Of a stretch of DNA of 64,000 nt, positions 54,101-62,554 are shown piece after piece (positions within the stretch are counted from its first letter, which is position 1; each line of letters begins with the position of its first letter). A program made the translations under genes and the position numbers. A model generated the notes under the pieces. It ran no database searches. It saw only the letters and a program-made list of their open reading frames with translations, and was not told the DNA's origin. The stretch is taken from contig CAJTDL010000005.1 in the NCBI GenBank assembly GCA_910575035.1, positions 124,001 through 188,000 on the forward strand, read 5' to 3'. The stretch is from Lachnospiraceae bacterium (GTDB lineage: Bacteria; Bacillota; Clostridia; Lachnospirales; Lachnospiraceae).

Positions 54101-57100
54101 AGGTCGCTGCCAGAAGAGGTCGCTGGCAGGTCAATCACTGCATCCGGCCTTTCTTTATCCTTGCTGTCCAGGTAAATTTCAGCCTTTGTATTTTTGCCCA
54201 TGCTGGAGGAATCCTGGGAATAGGAAATGGAAACCTTCCCAAGCCCTTCCCCCGTGAACTGGCATTTATCAAACCGCAGCCAAGCGCCAGATGCATTTGC
54301 GCTTACATAATCTGCATTCTCAATAGAGCAATCTGCGGACAGCTCCTCTGCTTCTTCTGCCTGGAGCAGGCCGTACTCTTTTTCTGCCACCGGGGAGGTA
54401 AGGAAACGCTCAAAACGGATCCAGTTAAAATTCCCAACCCAGCTTCCTCCGCTTCCGCCAAACAGGATATAAATATCCTGGCTGCCTGTCAGCTTCTTTC
54501 GTCCCTCTGCATCCAATTCCACACGGATCTGGGCATTCTGATCCCAGCCTCCGGTAATCGGCGTGCTGACCTTGGAGACCAGCTCCCCGTCTTTTGCGCC
54601 AAGGCGGATTTCAAAATGCGCGTCCTTATGGCAGTTTGTGTTGGCTGCATAACGTACGGTAATGGCCTCTGGGGCATCCTCCCCAAAATCCACATTGGGA
54701 ACCAGTATGCCTTCGCCGCTGTTGACATTTGCCACAACCTTCCCGCCGTCCTTGTCCTCTGCCTGCAGCCCATCGCCGCTTACAAGATAATCCTCCAGTT
54801 CAATCCTTTCATAAGCCGGCTGCTTCTTCACAGACTCAAATTTCAGGTAATCCAGGTTACAGATATACCAGCTGTTATGCCCGGACATATCCCCGCGGAA
54901 TACCATATAAATATTGTCCATAACGCCCTTTAGGCTGCCGCCTTCTATCTCGGCCTCTGCCAGAACCCATGGGGACCAGTTTCCTGAGGTTATCTCTACC
55001 TCCGGAAGCATAACCGTAGCCAAAAGCTCGCCGTTTTCCGGGTCATCTTTCCGGATTTCCAGGCGGGAATCCTCTGGGCAGTTGGCTTTCTTCATTTTGT
55101 AATTAGCGGTAATCTTGGTAACTGCATCTGATCCAAAATCAATTTTGTCAAATTTGATCCAAGCTTTATCAAAGGTATTGGCGACGCTCTGCCCGCTGCC
55201 GCCTGCCCCTGCGGACTCTGTCTTCAAAGGCCCGTTGCCGGAAGGATGCCTGGTGGTATCCCAACTGTCAAAGTTTTCAGCCTCTAAAAGCTTCCCGCCG
55301 GATACATCATGGATCTTCTCTGGCTCCTGGGTATCCTTTTTCTGGAACTGCATCCAATTAAAGTTGCCTGCATAATATTTATTGTTGCTGATATGGGTCC
55401 CAGTAAATACCAGGTACAGGATTTTCTCCCCTGCCAGCTTCTCTTTTGCCTCCTCGGTCAATTCCACCGTGGCCGTCGTATAGTTTGCCCATGCCCCTGT
55501 CGGCGGCGTAGGCACGGTAACCACTGCTTCGCCATCCACCCCGCCTAAGCGCAGCTCTACCGCAGAATCCGGATAACAGCTCTGGGAACCGGAATAACGG
55601 ATGGAAAGGGTATCTGGCGCCTCATCCCCAAAGTCCACCCCATAAGACAGCCATGCGCCACGGAATGTATTGGCAACCTGCTGGGTCTTTACAGCCTCCT
55701 CTGGATCAGATGTGTTTTCCACCTTCAACGGCCCGTTGTTGTTGCTGTCTGGATGAAGCAGGGAACTCCATGTGTCAAAATCCTCCAGCTCTATTTTCTT
55801 TGTGCCGTCCCTGCGCTTTGCCATGCTGTTTAAGGCGTCCTCCAATTCCTTTCCCATGCTTTCCGCCTGTTCTGTGGTAATGGAAGCCTCTTCCTCCAGC
55901 AAAGCCTCTGCCTTTTCCATTACGCGCTCCAAGGCTTGGACGCTCTCTGCAAGGTAGATGCTAAAGTCTGTCTTTTTGCACTGTTCCAACGCCATTTTCA
56001 GCCGTTCCACTGCAGCCTCACGCTCCGCCCTCTGGCTTGCGGAGGCAGAAAGGATACGGATTGTCTTCATCCCCCCATAATTGGCCCCAATAATGCAGTC
56101 TGCCTTATCCCCTACAAAGGCGCTGTCGGAGAAAGTCAGCTTCAGCCCATCACGGTCTTCTAGCTTCCCTGTGATCCTTCCGGTAAAGCGCAGCTCTACC
56201 TGCCTGTTGCCTGTCTTAACTGCTGCAAGCTCCATACCCTGGGGCAGCCCCTGGAAGGTCAGCTTGCCAGATTCCACAAAATCCTCGCCATTGTTCCCGG
56301 AAAATGCCACATCCCCCGTCAGGGATGCCACAACCGTCTCATTAAAGGCTCCGTCCTCGCCTTCTTTGACTGTGTCTTTGGAATACCGGATGCCATTGTC
56401 GTTAAACTGCACCTTCAGCATCTGGCTTTTCCGCTTGGAGGTAACCGTGCCGCTGAACAGGGAATCCTTCAGCTCCAGGGACAGGCTGTCTATATTATCG
56501 GAAATCCCATGCTTCTCGGCCTTTCCTGCCAGGCTCAGGCGCAGCGTCCTGCCATCCTCCTTCACCAGCTTCGCCTGCAGGCCTTGGGGCACATTGGCTA
56601 CGCTATAGCTGCTTGGCGCCACATCCTTCCCATCCTCTCCCTGGAAAGAAACTGCCTCATCCTGCAAAACAATCTGGATGGAATCCTGGATGGAGCCGTC
56701 ATTTTCTTCGCTTTCCAAAAATGCCATGGAAGAGAAGGAAATCGGCTCATTTTCATAAATGGAAGAATCCACCGTATCTGACATGGAAGGAACCGGGGCT
56801 GCCTCTGCCGCCCAATCGGAAGGCTCGCTGTCCATTTCATAGCGGATCGTCCCGCCCCTTGAGATTTCTTCATAATCCAGCCAGGTACGCTCAAACTCTG
56901 CGCCATTTAACGTTGCAGACTGGATATACTTATTGTCTGGCGACACATTATCTGCCTGGATCACAAATTCCTTGCCATTCCCCACATCCAGGCGGATTTC
57001 CTCAAAGAACGGGGAAGTAATCTGGAAGGTTGGGTCTCCCGGCGTAACAGGGAACAAACCGGTTGCAGCCGCCACATACGCCGAAGCCATTGTGCCGGCG

Positions 57101-59229
57101 TCGTCATCCATCCCTTCCAAATACCCTGCAGGCTGCAGCTTATACAGATACTGTTTGGAGCCGCCAGCCCCTGTGTACCCGCAGGTAAAGGATTTATCCC
57201 CATAAATCTGGCGGGTCCAGTATTGTGTCCTGGATGGGCGCCCCACATAGTTGAACAGATAGGGAGAATGCATATCAATCTCATTGTCACTGGTGTGGAG
57301 CATCCTGGATCCATTTTCCGGGTCATATTCTCCCATCAGGTAGGATAACTGCCGGTACATGGCGTCCTTGCCGCCCATCAGGTCCATAAGCCCTGCCACA
57401 TCATTGGTGTCCCAGAAGGTATACTGCCACAAAGAACCTTGGTACAGCCCCTGGCCGCTTCCAATGGATTCCGGGTTCCCGCTTCTCCAGGTTCCGTCTG
57501 CATTTTTACCCCAGAGCAGCCCCATAGGCGCAGAGCCCACCGGATTTTCGCCCATCCCTGTCATTCCCTGGTACTGGGCAGCCGGGATAACCGCATCTGC
57601 ACGGTACAGTTCCTTATACAAAAATGCCCGGGTGGCATATTTCTGGTAATCTTCCATATATTTCCCATCACCAGTCTGTTCATACAGCACCTGCGCCAAC
57701 TGGGAAATGGCCCAATCATCATAACAGTATTCCACCATGCGGTCTGCCCGGCTGCGGCGGTCTGCATCTGTTACCTTATCTGCGATCTCCTTGGCCTTCT
57801 CATAGGCTGCATCCAGGTTGGGGATGTCTGTCATCCCTTTGGACACGCCGTCTGCCAGCAAAGCCACTGCATGCTCCGTCCGTATATTTGGGACAACCTG
57901 ATAGTTGTGGCTCCAGGTGGCAAAACCTGCTTCCAGCCCATCCGCCACAGACCGGATAATGTCTGCATAGACATCTGGCAGCACCAGCCCAATGATCGGG
58001 TATTTCTTAAAATCATCCCAGAGCGTCCAGGAATCATAATGGGTATACCCATCCGCCACCTTCACATTGTTGTCAGGGCTAATGTCACGGTACGTCCCGT
58101 CTGTGCTGGTAGCGTTCATGGGCATGGTGAACATATGGTACAGATGGGTATAGAACAGGCGCTTTTTCGTGCCGTCCGGGTCGCTTGTTTTTGAGGCTGT
58201 GACCTTTACCTTGCCCAGCACCTCATTCCATGCCTGCTTTGCCTCTGCCCGCTCCTTCTCAAAATCCCATCCAGGCATTTCCGCTTCCATGTCTTTCTTT
58301 GCCTGTTCCGCGCTGATCGGGGACACGCTTACCTTCACTTCCAGGGGAACGCCCTTTTTGCCCATAAAGGTCAGGACTGCCCCTACGTCATCCCCTGTAA
58401 CTGTTTTACCAGAAAAAGCCCGGAAGCCTTCAGCATCCCAAATATCCACATCCAATGCCGGCTGGCTGGTTTCCATATAAAAGTACATGGTATACTTTCC
58501 ATTGCCGCTGACATTTGTGCCAGAAAAGCGCCCGGAAAGCGCCGTCTTGTCCTTGCCCTTCTCGATGTTCAGGATCACATCCCGGCTCCTTGGATGGTAG
58601 GTATATTTCATATCCACAGTCAGGGAAATTTCCCCGTCCTTCGGAAGGGTATAGCGATGGTATCCCGTACGCACATCGCTTGTCAGCTCCGCCTTAATGC
58701 TGCCTGCGCTGCGGTCTTCCCTGGCCGCGTCATCCATCCCCTTTTTCGGCCACAGGCTTACCGTATAGTACCCTGGGGAAGCATCTTCTATTTTATTGCC
58801 ATACTTATCTTTTACAATCTGCATCGCCCGGGAGGCTGCGCTGGGCTTTTCCGTATAATGGGCATAGGTTGGCGTTACCAAAATATCGCCGCCGGAGCCT
58901 TGCCCGCCAACGCCTTCTACCCTGGTATGGGTAAATCCCTCAATCTGTCCCTTACTGTAATCATATCCGGCATGGTCTAAGGTATTATGGGGGTATGTAT
59001 CTGCGTTCAGCTTCATTAACCCATAGGGCACCACGCTGCCCGGGAAAAGCTGGCCATAGTCTACCTGGGTCCCAACAAAAGGATCCACATACTGGGTATA
59101 ATCTTCGCTGCCTGCAGATCCCGCTGCGCCCGATTGGGAATCCGCTGGGTATGCGTAGGCCATCTGCAGCGGCGAAAGCGCCAGGGCAGATGCCAAAAGA
59201 ATGCTTAGAAAGCGTTTGTGTGATTTCAT
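51130..59229 (-). CDS. Giant secreted GH92 alpha-mannosidase with CBM6-like, FIVAR, coiled-coil and LRR regions
   Basis: The 2699-residue protein has a signal peptide (cleavage near residue 27). Residues about 44-810 are glycoside hydrolase family 92 (YVDPFVGTQVDYGQLFPG, VGGQGSGGDILVTP and GMDDDAGTMASAYV near 708, where the catalytic aspartates lie); GH92 enzymes are Ca2+-dependent exo-alpha-mannosidases. Two VPQGLxA-type beta modules follow (843-1050), a FIVAR-like helical block (1060-1137), four CBM6-like modules (about 1143-1293, 1313-1463, 1476-1605, 1620-1749), several more FIVAR-like blocks to about 2170, a repeat-type beta domain (2170-2233), an unknown domain, a 200-residue Ala/Glu/Lys/Gln coiled coil (2357-2563) and a BspA-type LRR C terminus. 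No LPXTG motif is seen. It probably trims host or yeast mannans outside the cell. AGGAGGAAGG precedes the ATG; an extended TGTTATACT -10 lies at 59284-59291. Confidence 0.9.
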   Translation of the reverse strand: MKSHKRFLSILLASALALSPLQMAYAYPADSQSGAAGSAGSEDYTQYVDPFVGTQVDYGQLFPGSVVPYGLMKLNADTYPHNTLDHAGYDYSKGQIEGFTHTRVEGVGGQGSGGDILVTPTYAHYTEKPSAASRAMQIVKDKYGNKIEDASPGYYTVSLWPKKGMDDAAREDRSAGSIKAELTSDVRTGYHRYTLPKDGEISLTVDMKYTYHPRSRDVILNIEKGKDKTALSGRFSGTNVSGNGKYTMYFYMETSQPALDVDIWDAEGFRAFSGKTVTGDDVGAVLTFMGKKGVPLEVKVSVSPISAEQAKKDMEAEMPGWDFEKERAEAKQAWNEVLGKVKVTASKTSDPDGTKKRLFYTHLYHMFTMPMNATSTDGTYRDISPDNNVKVADGYTHYDSWTLWDDFKKYPIIGLVLPDVYADIIRSVADGLEAGFATWSHNYQVVPNIRTEHAVALLADGVSKGMTDIPNLDAAYEKAKEIADKVTDADRRSRADRMVEYCYDDWAISQLAQVLYEQTGDGKYMEDYQKYATRAFLYKELYRADAVIPAAQYQGMTGMGENPVGSAPMGLLWGKNADGTWRSGNPESIGSGQGLYQGSLWQYTFWDTNDVAGLMDLMGGKDAMYRQLSYLMGEYDPENGSRMLHTSDNEIDMHSPYLFNYVGRPSRTQYWTRQIYGDKSFTCGYTGAGGSKQYLYKLQPAGYLEGMDDDAGTMASAYVAAATGLFPVTPGDPTFQITSPFFEEIRLDVGNGKEFVIQADNVSPDNKYIQSATLNGAEFERTWLDYEEISRGGTIRYEMDSEPSDWAAEAAPVPSMSDTVDSSIYENEPISFSSMAFLESEENDGSIQDSIQIVLQDEAVSFQGEDGKDVAPSSYSVANVPQGLQAKLVKEDGRTLRLSLAGKAEKHGISDNIDSLSLELKDSLFSGTVTSKRKSQMLKVQFNDNGIRYSKDTVKEGEDGAFNETVVASLTGDVAFSGNNGEDFVESGKLTFQGLPQGMELAAVKTGNRQVELRFTGRITGKLEDRDGLKLTFSDSAFVGDKADCIIGANYGGMKTIRILSASASQRAEREAAVERLKMALEQCKKTDFSIYLAESVQALERVMEKAEALLEEEASITTEQAESMGKELEDALNSMAKRRDGTKKIELEDFDTWSSLLHPDSNNNGPLKVENTSDPEEAVKTQQVANTFRGAWLSYGVDFGDEAPDTLSIRYSGSQSCYPDSAVELRLGGVDGEAVVTVPTPPTGAWANYTTATVELTEEAKEKLAGEKILYLVFTGTHISNNKYYAGNFNWMQFQKKDTQEPEKIHDVSGGKLLEAENFDSWDTTRHPSGNGPLKTESAGAGGSGQSVANTFDKAWIKFDKIDFGSDAVTKITANYKMKKANCPEDSRLEIRKDDPENGELLATVMLPEVEITSGNWSPWVLAEAEIEGGSLKGVMDNIYMVFRGDMSGHNSWYICNLDYLKFESVKKQPAYERIELEDYLVSGDGLQAEDKDGGKVVANVNSGEGILVPNVDFGEDAPEAITVRYAANTNCHKDAHFEIRLGAKDGELVSKVSTPITGGWDQNAQIRVELDAEGRKKLTGSQDIYILFGGSGGSWVGNFNWIRFERFLTSPVAEKEYGLLQAEEAEELSADCSIENADYVSANASGAWLRFDKCQFTGEGLGKVSISYSQDSSSMGKNTKAEIYLDSKDKERPDAVIDLPATSSGSDLYQTATVKLDPPVTGEHTLYLVLKTEASGNSQKAAKLDWLLLQEANAYLEQLETLYGTLSPAKNKIDIQQQLEQLFLPLREALLKAERLIGSNAADREEIAEAAKALAALEQPIVECLLGGEMGALIQETEKLNAQNTDAESLAAIQPLLVAAKAVQADSGYAEYAAAYDALKQAYDTRKPTQDKYALAALLAEAREAQNSTGEYLTESKKFLASAIDQAEAAMAEEKATEELITAAMQGLKDAMGALVPVADKAGLEQAVAQAQELLLQGGLLDAAKQLVEEKVNAAKALIDRASSDMAPTTSREFSIGKKELEDALAWAKSLPDAGQKAAFDQLKDEATNMDLKLYTSSSARALREALKAAEALGEYPSADEMLEAMEALQAAMAGLEADRSALLYGMSQAEIFLLQAGRYTEDSLQSLEAVLEQAKAIYDKEDASIAEVEEAAKSLESAMKGLVSVHSLLVSKGSGSGFYAENATVTVAADQPSEGQRFVKWQAEGITLADASQEKLQFTMPANGVTLTAIYEEIPSATVTDPDSGIQVSGKITSQAGFTVKAFTGKDAGYTEMKGFLGGQEVIGAYTLSGLAFDGKLAITFPTGTKWNGKMVTVLQKKEDGTVQASYVFAENGKASITTRELSTFMVGIWQGSYSGMTLEQLEAMLKEIQDAKDAAEQAQKNAEEERLKAEKAVLNAQAAQEKAEEAQREAIKAQEAADKAKDDANTDRLAAEQALKEAQEAQKKAQEAQDKAIKAQDEAIKAQGEAKKAQEEAEKAQDNINADKLAAEEALLKAQIAQKEAEKAQEEAEKAKEEANADKLAAEQALKEAQEAQKKAEQAWKEAQKAMEKVQKMLEKAKTYKAGNFKFRILDNTTSVPTVRVVGTTKKNLKTLVIPSTVKINNITCKVTRISTKAFQNQKNLQKVTIGANVKRICMKAFYGDKKLKTIVIRSKSLTRVDDNAFKGIATKATVKVPKNYQKKYKKLLSRKGANLTVK

Positions 59230-59457
59230 AATCCTTCCTCCTTTAAGTGATTGTGTAATATTAATAAAATTATCCCTAGGATAAGTATAACATTTTACAA
59301 AGCCGTGAAAAAGGAGGGATTCTTTGGAATTAGGGGGGATTTTTAGTGGAATTGTACAAATGAAAGGTATACAAATGAACTAATTTTGTTAAAACATACA
59401 GTATGAGGATAGGAATTCCGTGGATGGGTTGGGAAAATTGTTCATGCCGCCTGCCGC

Positions 59458-59490
59458 CCAGGCGGATAGGCATTAATGCAATCCGCCTGG
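59458..59490. repeat. Nested palindrome downstream of gtfB
   Basis: CCAGGCGGAT (59458-59467) pairs with ATCCGCCTGG (59481-59490); the interior GCATTAATGC is itself a perfect palindrome, giving an almost unbroken hairpin of about 33 bases. No T run follows on either strand. It lies in the 281-base gap between gtfB and the GH92 gene. Confidence 0.8.
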
Positions 59491-59510
59491 ATATTGAGAT
59501 AAGGAAAAAA

Positions 59511-60872
59511 TTATAAGCCCCGGTATTTTTCTGCCGTCTCTGCCAATGCCGCATTTTTTTGTGCCAGCAACATCCCTTCCAGCTTCTCCTCATCTGCCAT
59601 GGCCGCTTCTATATCTTTGCGCATCCGTTCCCAGCCAGACGCTGGGTACCTATGTTCCTCTGCCACAAAATCTGCATTATGCATTGTCTCCTGAAATGCA
59701 AAAATCAAATGGTTATGCAAAAATGCCTTCTGGACCGCTGAGACAATCTCTGGCTCATGGTTAATATCTAAATAGTAGTCGCAGGTTTCAAACAATTCAT
59801 CTAAAACAGCTGTCTTCACGCCTGGATACAGGCTCACATTGCTATAGGCATCCATTCCCATCAGCTTAGGGGACATTTCCGTCAGGGCTGCAATGTGGAA
59901 ATGCATTTGCGGCAAAGACTTTACCAAATCCTCACAATGCTCAATCCTGTCTGAATTTGTGCAGACCAGCGCCTTGGGCTGATAGGCATTTTCCCTGGAA
60001 AATGGATAGAGGAAGCCCAGCTTGCGCACTATGCCTTTGGGCGCGCCAAGGGAAACCAGCTTATCATAGGATTTCTTTTTCTGTACCATAACCGCAGCCG
60101 TGCGGCTGGCCTCCCCGTTGAAAATTGACTGCATATTGCCTGGGATATCATCCCTTGCCGGCTCCTGCCAAAACAGGATATCCCGCTTTGACTGCGACTT
60201 CAGCCGGTTTGACACAAAAAAAGGCGTAGAAAGGGAATTGAAGAAAATCCGGCTCTGGGTAAAGCGCGCCCGTACAAGAAAATATATCACAAACTCCGTC
60301 TTATTGGGGAATATCCGCACCTCATCCCCTTCATTTAAAATAATATCGCCTGTCACAAAATTTTCCACAATGGCTTCCCTTCCGTCTGCGGAAAAATATG
60401 CCTTATTTACCTTCTGGCCCTTAGCGTTAAAAACCGTCCGGCCGTATAGCGCCCCATAGCGGTTGTAATGGTCGCTGGAACGGACTACGCCCTGCCCATC
60501 CATCCAGTCCACAATTTTAACAAGCCGTTTATGCAGCGGCTCAGCATAAAAAACCCTGCCCCTTTCCTGGCATAAATCCTGCACCCTGCCGCCGCTGTTG
60601 GTTCCGCTGATTTCCCAATATTTTGGCACTGTGATCTCATTAAAGTATCTTGGCCTTGCCTGCTTCCCCAGCGCTGCCTGAAAGTCGCCCAGGAAAAACC
60701 CATATACCGACATGACATCATCTGGCAAAAACCCATCGTCTTCGACTACCACTGCCGGGCAGCCCACCCCGGCCTGCTTAAATGATGTATGCAGCGCCTG
60801 GCTGTCCTTTCCATAATTATCCAGCAGTAAAATGGCGTCGCTTTCTATTATATTTTTAGCAATTCTATCCAT
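59511..60872 (-). CDS. gtfB: Accessory Sec glycosyltransferase-stabilising protein GtfB-like
   Basis: The 453-residue protein matches the GtfB (Gtf2) type: an N-terminal region starting MDRIAKNIIESDAILLLDN, a middle beta-rich part and a C-terminal GT-B-like half (ALVCTNSDRIEHCEDLVKSL, PLYPGVKTAVLDELFE, CDYYLDINHEPEIVSAV). In Gram-positives GtfB has no activity alone but complexes with GtfA and recognises the serine-rich acceptor during O-GlcNAc addition. The ATG overlaps the gtfA end by 25 bases and has GAGGAGG upstream. Confidence 0.88.
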   Translation of the reverse strand: MDRIAKNIIESDAILLLDNYGKDSQALHTSFKQAGVGCPAVVVEDDGFLPDDVMSVYGFFLGDFQAALGKQARPRYFNEITVPKYWEISGTNSGGRVQDLCQERGRVFYAEPLHKRLVKIVDWMDGQGVVRSSDHYNRYGALYGRTVFNAKGQKVNKAYFSADGREAIVENFVTGDIILNEGDEVRIFPNKTEFVIYFLVRARFTQSRIFFNSLSTPFFVSNRLKSQSKRDILFWQEPARDDIPGNMQSIFNGEASRTAAVMVQKKKSYDKLVSLGAPKGIVRKLGFLYPFSRENAYQPKALVCTNSDRIEHCEDLVKSLPQMHFHIAALTEMSPKLMGMDAYSNVSLYPGVKTAVLDELFETCDYYLDINHEPEIVSAVQKAFLHNHLIFAFQETMHNADFVAEEHRYPASGWERMRKDIEAAMADEEKLEGMLLAQKNAALAETAEKYRGL

Positions 60873-62341
60873 TGCTGTTTTACCTCCTCTGTAAGATACG
60901 CTTTTGCCTTTTCATATGAATGCACATGGAATGCCGCTAAATCAGCTTCCGTAAACAGACGGACAATACATTCTGCCAAACATTGCACCCGCTCTTTCTT
61001 CTCCATCTTATCATGTACGGCAATCAGATAGCCGTTTTTCCCATCATCAATAAAATTTTGGTTGCCATACCGTACATCGAAGCCAATAATTGGCAGGCCA
61101 GATCCAACCGCCTCCATCAAAGTCAAGCCAAACCCTTCACTGGTAGAGCCTGACAGATATGCTTCGTAATCCTGATATACATGCTCCAAATTCTGCTGCC
61201 CGCAAAGGCGCACACAGCTGCCGCATTGGAATTTTTCAATCAATTTCTTTAACTTCGGCTCTTCCCCGCCCTTTCCATAAATGTCCAGGGAAATATCCGG
61301 CACCTGCTCCCTTGCCTTTGCAACGGCTTCAATCAGCCAGTCAATATGCTTCTCATCAGCCAGCCTGGAAGCTGTAATCAAGGAATGCCTTTTTCTGCCT
61401 TTTTCTGGCCGCTTCGCCTTATCAAGGCTGCCTACCGGAATTGTCACAATCCTAGGCTTGATTCCCATATACTTCTGGAACTGCTCTTTCAAAAGCTGAT
61501 TCTGTGTATCTGTTGACGCGAGATAAAAGCTTATATGCTTATGCTGTGAAAACGCATATTCGTAATAGTTATTCCAAAGGATATGCTCCTCATCCGTGCT
61601 GCCTTCACTAAAATGGTCCGCATGGATCACAATGCCGATTTTGGCTGGGGCAGCATTTTGCATAATCGCCTGGCCAATCCCTGTTGTCCTGTCAATAATC
61701 ACAACATCTTGGGGCGCCAGCTTCAGGCATTCCACCAAATAGCCCACAAGCTCCTCCTTTGAGCAGAGCAGCCGGTCAGGAAACTGGTACATTACTTTAT
61801 CATTGTCTGTTATCTCCTCATAGGCCACCGTTCCATCCTGGTTAAAAAACCTGCGTTGATATAAATGCGCCTTATTATCCAGCGGCGCATAATATTCAGA
61901 ATATATCCTGCAGTAAGTATAATAGTCTTTCCGGATCAGGCAGCCATTTGAGACCATTTCCACACGGTGCACCCGGTCTTCATTCTCATTTACCAGATAT
62001 GCCATATAATAACTGTCTGTCCCTGTAAAATCGTATTTTACTTTGGCGCCCTCTTTCATGCTGGAAAAACCCCTTCCCCCAAAGCTTTTTTGCAGCTGCC
62101 CCAGAGTATATGTAACTGGGGACGTCTTGCAATCTGTAAAAAATGTATACAGCCAAATCACCTCATTATCCAAAAAGCCGATATTCTCCGCCATATGCTG
62201 TATATTATCCCTTGGGAACATATCCGTAAATATAAACTTTGCTTCCTGGCCAATCTCCCGCAGCACCTTTGCCCGATAGGCCTGTGCATATTCCACCCCA
62301 CTGCTGGCCCAGCCAATTCCCAGATTAAAATTATAAACCAT
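60848..62341 (-). CDS. gtfA: Accessory Sec glycosyltransferase GtfA-like
   Basis: The 497-residue protein matches GtfA (Gtf1), which adds the first GlcNAc to serine-rich adhesins in the cytoplasm. It begins MVYNFNLGIGWASSGVEYAQ and has the family-specific insertion region, then a GT4-type catalytic half (HSLITASRLADEKHIDWLIE, YGKGGEEPKLKKL, LSGSTSEGFGLTLMEAVGSG with the EGFGL acidic motif). AAGGAG lies 5-8 bases before the ATG. It is followed by gtfB and preceded by a small gtfA-like fragment and secA2. Confidence 0.92.
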   Translation of the reverse strand: MVYNFNLGIGWASSGVEYAQAYRAKVLREIGQEAKFIFTDMFPRDNIQHMAENIGFLDNEVIWLYTFFTDCKTSPVTYTLGQLQKSFGGRGFSSMKEGAKVKYDFTGTDSYYMAYLVNENEDRVHRVEMVSNGCLIRKDYYTYCRIYSEYYAPLDNKAHLYQRRFFNQDGTVAYEEITDNDKVMYQFPDRLLCSKEELVGYLVECLKLAPQDVVIIDRTTGIGQAIMQNAAPAKIGIVIHADHFSEGSTDEEHILWNNYYEYAFSQHKHISFYLASTDTQNQLLKEQFQKYMGIKPRIVTIPVGSLDKAKRPEKGRKRHSLITASRLADEKHIDWLIEAVAKAREQVPDISLDIYGKGGEEPKLKKLIEKFQCGSCVRLCGQQNLEHVYQDYEAYLSGSTSEGFGLTLMEAVGSGLPIIGFDVRYGNQNFIDDGKNGYLIAVHDKMEKKERVQCLAECIVRLFTEADLAAFHVHSYEKAKAYLTEEVKQQWIELLKI

Positions 62342-62399
62342 GCCTGCTCCTTCCTAAAAACACAATAAATCCGGCTGTTTCAAAAGCATTGCCTTCCAA

Positions 62400-62513
62400 T
62401 CACAACTCCAATAAGCCAAAATAGCTTTCCCTGCTCTCTGCCATTGCATATGCCTGTCCGGTTTCCATACCGCCCTTAAGCCAATAAGAGAAATGATGAA
62501 AATTATAAACCAT
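62400..62513 (-). pseudogene. 37-codon gtfA-like 5' fragment with its own ribosome binding site
   Basis: The frame MVYNFHHFSYWLKGG, METGQAYAMAESRE, ending in LLEL lines up with the first 30 residues of GtfA (identical MVYNF start, W in the middle, G-x-E-x-x-QAY). GGAGAGG lies just before the ATG, so it could still be translated. It is probably a remnant of a deleted gtfA paralog between secA2 and gtfA; the alternative, a real micro-protein, is less likely. Confidence 0.5.
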
Positions 62514-62554
62514 ATCCCTCTCCTTGTTCCCAAATTGCAATGTACAAATCTATT

